From positions 1-8,307 of the forward strand of contig JAISYB010000085.1 in assembly GCA_031270215.1 (NCBI GenBank): 8,307 nt of DNA, read 5' to 3'. Positions 5,154 through 8,307 of this stretch are shown in pieces. Below the pieces are notes generated by a model. The model saw only the letters and a program-made list of their open reading frames with translations. It was not told where the DNA came from and ran no database searches. The stretch is from Streptococcaceae bacterium (GTDB lineage: Bacteria > Bacillota > Bacilli > Lactobacillales > Streptococcaceae). A program made the translations under genes and the position numbers. Position 1 is the first letter of the stretch; each line of letters begins with the position of its first letter.

Positions 5154-7320
5154 TACAAATCAAGCAACCAGAACAACACGCATTCATCAAAGAAAGTGGC
5201 GCACACGCCTTGTCAAGCTCTTAGCAATTTTGGCAACACTTGCTGCACTTGGCTTTGCTTTTGGCATTGGTCTATTTTTTTACTATGCTAAAAGCGCACC
5301 CAAATTATCTGAAAAGGAACTAAATAGCACCGCTTCCTCCTTAATCTACACCAATAGTGGAGATTTATTCGCCGATTTGGGTAGTCAAAAGCGTGAACTG
5401 GTCACACCGCAGGACATTCCACAAACATTGGTTGATGCCATTGTGTCAGTCGAAGACAAACGGTTTTACAAACATATTGGTGTTGATCCGATACGGATTA
5501 TCGGCTCGCTCTACCATAACCTAACGCACACTACAACACAGGGTGGTAGTACGCTAACTCAGCAGCTGATTAAGCTCTCCTATTTTTCAACTGATGTTAA
5601 GGATCAAAATATCAAACGAAAAGCACAAGAGGCGTGGCTAGCACTACAGCTTGAACGGCGCAATACCAAGGTTGAGATTATCAGCTTTTATATCAATAAG
5701 GTTTATATGGGCAATGGCTTTTATGGCATGCAAACAGCGGCCAAAAACTATTACGGTAAACCGCTAACCGAGCTAACCTTACCTCAGCTGGCATTGCTTT
5801 CTGGGACACCACAAGCACCTAGTCAATATGATCCCTATACACACCCAGAGGACGCTCTAAACCGGCGCAATACCGTCCTTTTGACAATGTATCATAATAA
5901 GAAAATTAGCAAAAAGACTTATCAAGAAGCAATCAAAACCCCAATTACTGACGGTTTAATTCCATTCACGCAGGACAATACCAAGCAGAAGATTGTTGAT
6001 AATTATCTCAAGCAGGTCATTGATGAGGTCGAGTCTAAGACTAAGAAAAGTGTTTATACCTCAGGAATGAAAATCTATACTAACCTCGATATGAATGCAC
6101 AAAACCAGCTCTATAACATTGCCAATACCGAGGAATATGTCGCTTGGCCTAATGGCGATTTGCAAATGGCGTCAACAGTTATTGATGTTCACACCGGAAA
6201 AGTCATTGCTCAAATCGGAGGTCGCAATATCCCAGATGATGTTACCTTTGGCACCAACCAAGCCGTGCAAACCGACCGCGACTTTGGCTCAACAATGAAG
6301 CCGTTAGTTGACTACGGCCCTGCGATTGACACTGGTATCTATACATCAACTAGACAGATAGTCAATGATGTTTTAGCCTATTATCCCGGGACAAATACCC
6401 AAATCTACGATTGGGACTTAAAGTATATGGGAAGTATCACATTAAGAAACGCACTGGTCTATTCTCGTAATGTTCCAGCAGTTAAGGCATTAGAAGCTGT
6501 CGGTCTTCCGACAAGTAAGGCGTATTTGGATAAAATGGGTATTAATTTCCCAGAGCTATTCTATCCAAATGCAATCTCATCACGAACAAGTCAAGCAGGT
6601 AATCAGTACGGTGCATCTTCACTTAATATGGCGGCTGCCTATGCGACATTTGCTAATGGCGGGGTTTATTACCAACCCTACTATGTCAATAAAATCGTCT
6701 TTTCTGACGATACAACTCAGGAATATCAGCCAACCGGCAACCGAGTTTTTAAAGAAACGACAGCTTATATGATTACCGACATGTTAAAGGGTGTCATTGC
6801 AAACGGTATGGCAACTGGTACAAATGCTAAAATCACAGGTTTAAATCAAGCGGGTAAAACAGGTACATCTAATTACTCCGAGGAGGATTTAGAAAAAATT
6901 GGCTACAATGGCAGAGATCAGATTGTTCCTGATGAATCCTTTGTTGGCTACTCCAGAGATTACGCCATCTCGGTTTGGACGGGCTATAAGAGCATGCTAA
7001 CACCACTTTTTTCTGATGATTTAGAGCTTGCCAGCGACGTTTATCGAGAGATGATGTTGGCACTTTCCGTCAATGATGACGGAGGTGATTGGACAATGCC
7101 AAACGGAATCGCCAAAAGTGGTAATGAGTTAACCATCAATGTCCATGCAATCAATCAAGACACCTCAGACGGCACGACCTATACCGTCAAAAATGGCGAA
7201 GGTCTTGCTCAGATTAGTAAAAGCACCGGTGTTTCAATCGAAAAGCTTCTTGAGCTAAACGGTTTCTCTGACCAGAGCCAATGGTTCGCCTCCCCAGGAC
7301 AAAAGATAAAAATTAAATAA
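5128..7320 (+). CDS. ponA: Class A penicillin-binding protein 1A with C-terminal LysM-like domain
   Basis: Bifunctional peptidoglycan synthase anchored in the membrane: an extracellular GT51 glycosyltransferase polymerises lipid II and a transpeptidase cross-links the stem peptides. Numbering here is from the TTG at 5128 (730 aa). There is a basic cytoplasmic tail, then one membrane helix at about 27-53. GT51 motifs: SVEDKRFYKH with catalytic E109, QGGSTLTQQL at 138-147, RKAQEAW at 164-170, and KVYMGNGFYG at 191-200. Transpeptidase motifs: STMK with nucleophile S388, SRN at 446-448, KTGT at 577-580. Residues 684-730 read as a LysM domain (YTVKNGEGLAQISKSTGVS, KLLELNG, PGQKIKIK). The start is uncertain. 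TTG 5128 has no Shine-Dalgarno, whereas GGGAGG at 5132-5137 points to the in-frame ATC at 5146, giving MANTNQATRTTR and 724 aa. Both overlap the recU end, so coupling is likely. Confidence 0.96.
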   Translation: MREEKLIANTNQATRTTRIHQRKWRTRLVKLLAILATLAALGFAFGIGLFFYYAKSAPKLSEKELNSTASSLIYTNSGDLFADLGSQKRELVTPQDIPQTLVDAIVSVEDKRFYKHIGVDPIRIIGSLYHNLTHTTTQGGSTLTQQLIKLSYFSTDVKDQNIKRKAQEAWLALQLERRNTKVEIISFYINKVYMGNGFYGMQTAAKNYYGKPLTELTLPQLALLSGTPQAPSQYDPYTHPEDALNRRNTVLLTMYHNKKISKKTYQEAIKTPITDGLIPFTQDNTKQKIVDNYLKQVIDEVESKTKKSVYTSGMKIYTNLDMNAQNQLYNIANTEEYVAWPNGDLQMASTVIDVHTGKVIAQIGGRNIPDDVTFGTNQAVQTDRDFGSTMKPLVDYGPAIDTGIYTSTRQIVNDVLAYYPGTNTQIYDWDLKYMGSITLRNALVYSRNVPAVKALEAVGLPTSKAYLDKMGINFPELFYPNAISSRTSQAGNQYGASSLNMAAAYATFANGGVYYQPYYVNKIVFSDDTTQEYQPTGNRVFKETTAYMITDMLKGVIANGMATGTNAKITGLNQAGKTGTSNYSEEDLEKIGYNGRDQIVPDESFVGYSRDYAISVWTGYKSMLTPLFSDDLELASDVYREMMLALSVNDDGGDWTMPNGIAKSGNELTINVHAINQDTSDGTTYTVKNGEGLAQISKSTGVSIEKLLELNGFSDQSQWFASPGQKIKIK
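5132..5148 (+). promoter_or_regulatory. Strong ribosome binding site and candidate ATC start of pbp1A
   Basis: GGGAGG at 5132-5137 is the best Shine-Dalgarno in the recU-pbp1A junction. The in-frame codons 5 to 10 nt behind it are CTT (5143) and ATC (5146); there is no ATG, GTG or TTG. ATC at 5146 has an 8-nt gap, the same as the GGAGG-to-TTG gap of recU. The only conventional start upstream is TTG 5128, which would put this Shine-Dalgarno inside codons 2-4. No conventional start lies downstream before the membrane helix. Confidence 0.55.
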
Positions 7321-7327
7321 GATTTAT

Positions 7328-7387
7328 AAGCGTAGCGTGTGGCTTAGAAACCTACGACTTTAGTCATGGCGTAGTTGACGTAAGCCA
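7328..7387. repeat. Hairpin element resembling an IS200/IS605-type right end (remnant)
   Basis: Directly behind the pbp1A stop. ctacgactttagtcatgg at 7352-7369 folds into a hairpin: GACT-TT-AGTC is a perfect core, extended outward through one C-A mismatch, an A-T pair, a T-G wobble and a C-G pair. It is flanked by AAAC on the left and by CGTAGTTGACG on the right. Outer arms TGGCTTA (7340-7346) and TAAGCCA (7381-7387) are an exact 7-bp inverted pair. From memory, an imperfect 'CTTTAG'-loop hairpin followed by a TAGTTGACG-like tail is typical of IS200/IS605 (TnpB) right ends in Firmicutes. No transposase or tnpB reading frame is present, so this would be a decayed or solitary end. No T-run follows, so it is not a terminator. 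Confidence 0.4.
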
Positions 7388-7415
7388 ATACAAAACAAAC
7401 ATTCATTAACTATAC

Positions 7416-7456
7416 AAAAACGACCTATCCTAAATAGTAGTGATAAGTCGTTTTTT
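7416..7456. terminator. Bidirectional rho-independent terminator
   Basis: AAAAACGAC-C-TATC (7416-7429) pairs with GATA-A-GTCG-TTTTTT (7442-7456), with one C-A mismatch and a 12-nt loop. The right side ends in six Ts and the left side in five As, so transcripts from both strands would end in a U-run after the stem. It serves the rightward recU-pbp1A unit and the leftward gene at 7543-8307, which converge here. Confidence 0.85.
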
Positions 7457-7460
7457 ATAA

Positions 7461-7530
7461 GAGCCTGACCCAAAAGTCTCCTTTATCTCAAAAGAAACTC
7501 TGGCTACCGTTCGCAGTCGCCAAAACAAGC
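7461..7530. other. Non-coding stretch, possible dispersed intergenic repeat
   Basis: No reading frame is supported here. On the minus strand it contains GGCGACTGCGAACGGTAGCC (7521-7502) and, further on, GAGACTTTTGGGTCAGGCTC (7480-7461). The second is close to a GGGACAAAAGTC-type short element I recall from intergenic regions of low-G+C Gram-positives. Whether either occurs elsewhere in this genome cannot be seen from one window. Confidence 0.3.
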
Positions 7531-7542
7531 CGTTTCAGCTTT

Positions 7543-8307
7543 TTAACTTAACGTAACCCACAAAGCAGGGCGAATGCGAGTGGAGAAGTTTTCTACGTTC
7601 CATTTGATATCAAGGATGAGGGAGTCGCTGTAAGCGCCATTTATGACAGTGCCCGCACTCCAAGCGTCACCCCCCGACCGAAGCCAGAAGATATCCATGA
7701 CAGAGCCATCGCCTCCTAAGAAATCTAACAATTTAGAGTAAGAGACCTCAACCGAACCAGCACCATAATCTATCCATTTTTTTTCACTTGTTGTCCTACT
7801 AAGATCGCCATAGCTTAAGACAAACGCTTGTTTGGTGCCAGCACTACTATACGTGGTCGCAAATCTAGTATCCGCAGAAAGACCTTCATACCAAAACCCG
7901 CTCCAATTATCATAATCATCATGCTCATCATAAGTTTTATAATCATCATCTGTGAGGGGAAAACCTGCTTTAAAGCTATCAAAATCTGGATCGTGTAAAT
8001 CAACCGCTAAGATACTATCCTGATAAGTTTTTAAGGTATGTTCATAGTAGTAATCAATCGCGCCTTTGAGCCCGTATTTGTATTTAGGGTCGTCACTACC
8101 TGTATAAGTCGCTGACCCACTGTCCTGATAGCCGTTTGAACCATCGCTATCAAAGTAGTGACCACCACGTTGATTAGAATTATAACCTGCAGGTAAGGCA
8201 CCCACAGCTGTTTCTGATAGGAATGGGATGCTGACTGCACTAGTAGAATCACTTGTGCCACTCTCAACACCTGTCAAAGCAGCGGATTTAATAATTAATG
8301 CTTTATT
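7543..8307 (-). CDS. Probable surface protein with DUF6273-like C-terminal domain (5' part cut)
   Basis: 254 C-terminal residues are visible, from NKALIIKSAALTGVES at the window edge to RIRPALWVTLS and the TAA stop at 7545-7543. The frame stays open to the right edge, so the true start lies outside. A TTG at 8277 has no Shine-Dalgarno and is unlikely to be the start. The pattern 'KALII..', a central variable region, FWLRSGG at visible residues 207-213 and a closing RPALWV is the hallmark of DUF6273, usually WLRS...VRPALW. That domain is common in secreted Firmicutes proteins and has no defined function. The segment is acidic and rich in Asp, Ser, Gly and Tyr, with a DDDYKTYDEHDDYD run, and I noticed no cysteine in it; this suits an extracellular protein. 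I see no LPxTG anchor or membrane helix, so any export signal or anchor must be N-terminal. It is convergent with pbp1A and shares its terminator. Confidence 0.65.
   Translation of the reverse strand, partial: NKALIIKSAALTGVESGTSDSTSAVSIPFLSETAVGALPAGYNSNQRGGHYFDSDGSNGYQDSGSATYTGSDDPKYKYGLKGAIDYYYEHTLKTYQDSILAVDLHDPDFDSFKAGFPLTDDDYKTYDEHDDYDNWSGFWYEGLSADTRFATTYSSAGTKQAFVLSYGDLSRTTSEKKWIDYGAGSVEVSYSKLLDFLGGDGSVMDIFWLRSGGDAWSAGTVINGAYSDSLILDIKWNVENFSTRIRPALWVTLS

Noticed and set aside
6869..7063. 64-residue minus-strand frame inside pbp1A
   Set aside because: It overlaps the conserved transpeptidase KTGT region in antisense and has no supporting start signal.
7352..7374. CTACG...CGTAG as a terminator of pbp1A
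   Set aside because: No T-run follows on either strand. The real terminator is the A/T-flanked hairpin at 7416-7456.
7815..8270. Alternative minus-strand frames of 62 and 79 residues within the DUF6273-like gene
   Set aside because: They are in a different frame from the open frame that carries the WLRS and RPALW motifs. Their Met/Ile-rich content is typical of out-of-frame reading.
8275..8277. TTG at 8277 as the start of the DUF6273-like gene
   Set aside because: It has no Shine-Dalgarno, and the frame continues upstream to the window edge with family-like residues (NKALIIKSAAL).
1..8307. CRISPR arrays, tRNA or rRNA genes, prophage or complete transposons
   Set aside because: No regularly spaced repeats, cloverleaf-like segments, rRNA-like blocks, integrase or transposase frames were seen on either strand.

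Overview
The window looks like chromosomal DNA from a low-G+C Gram-positive bacterium, most likely a member of the Lactobacillales. The evidence is the A+T-rich intergenic DNA, strong GGAGG-type ribosome binding sites, TTG starts, the Firmicutes-type pairing of recU with a class A penicillin-binding protein gene, and a zapA-cvpA-mutS2 cluster. A Leuconostoc/Weissella-like genus is possible, but the sequence does not prove it.

Layout. Positions 1-4364 hold a leftward operon, read in the order zapA (cell-division factor), cvpA (membrane protein), mutS2 (Smr-type MutS ATPase) and a CshB-like DEAD-box RNA helicase. The helicase gene is cut by the left edge of the window. Gene junctions are tight: a 1-nt stop/start overlap, then 30 nt, then 17 nt. 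A 186-bp divergent region (4365-4550) carries a good extended -10 promoter in each direction and a nested inverted repeat next to the rightward promoter. Positions 4551-7320 hold the rightward pair recU (Holliday-junction resolvase) and ponA-like pbp1A (bifunctional peptidoglycan synthase with a C-terminal LysM-like domain). Positions 7321-7542 are non-coding and hold a hairpin resembling an IS200/IS605 right end, a bidirectional terminator, and a stretch that looks like a dispersed repeat. Positions 7543-8307 hold the C-terminal part of a leftward acidic, probably extracellular protein with DUF6273-like motifs. It runs off the right edge.

How the genes fit together. The two divergent units combine cell division and wall growth (ZapA, PBP1A) with chromosome and ribosome maintenance (RecU, MutS2, CshB). 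The core is ordinary housekeeping DNA. The accessory part begins after the pbp1A stop.

I did not find a clearly new biological system. The most interesting points are: a probable non-canonical ATC start for pbp1A directly behind a strong Shine-Dalgarno; the LysM tail on that synthase; a recU promoter that lies so close to the gene that the upstream ATG is probably not transcribed; the mutS2-cshB pairing, which may be a translation-rescue unit; and the IS-end-like hairpin after pbp1A. Several starts needed correction: mutS2 (ATG at 3339), zapA (ATG at 4364) and recU (TTG at 4551).
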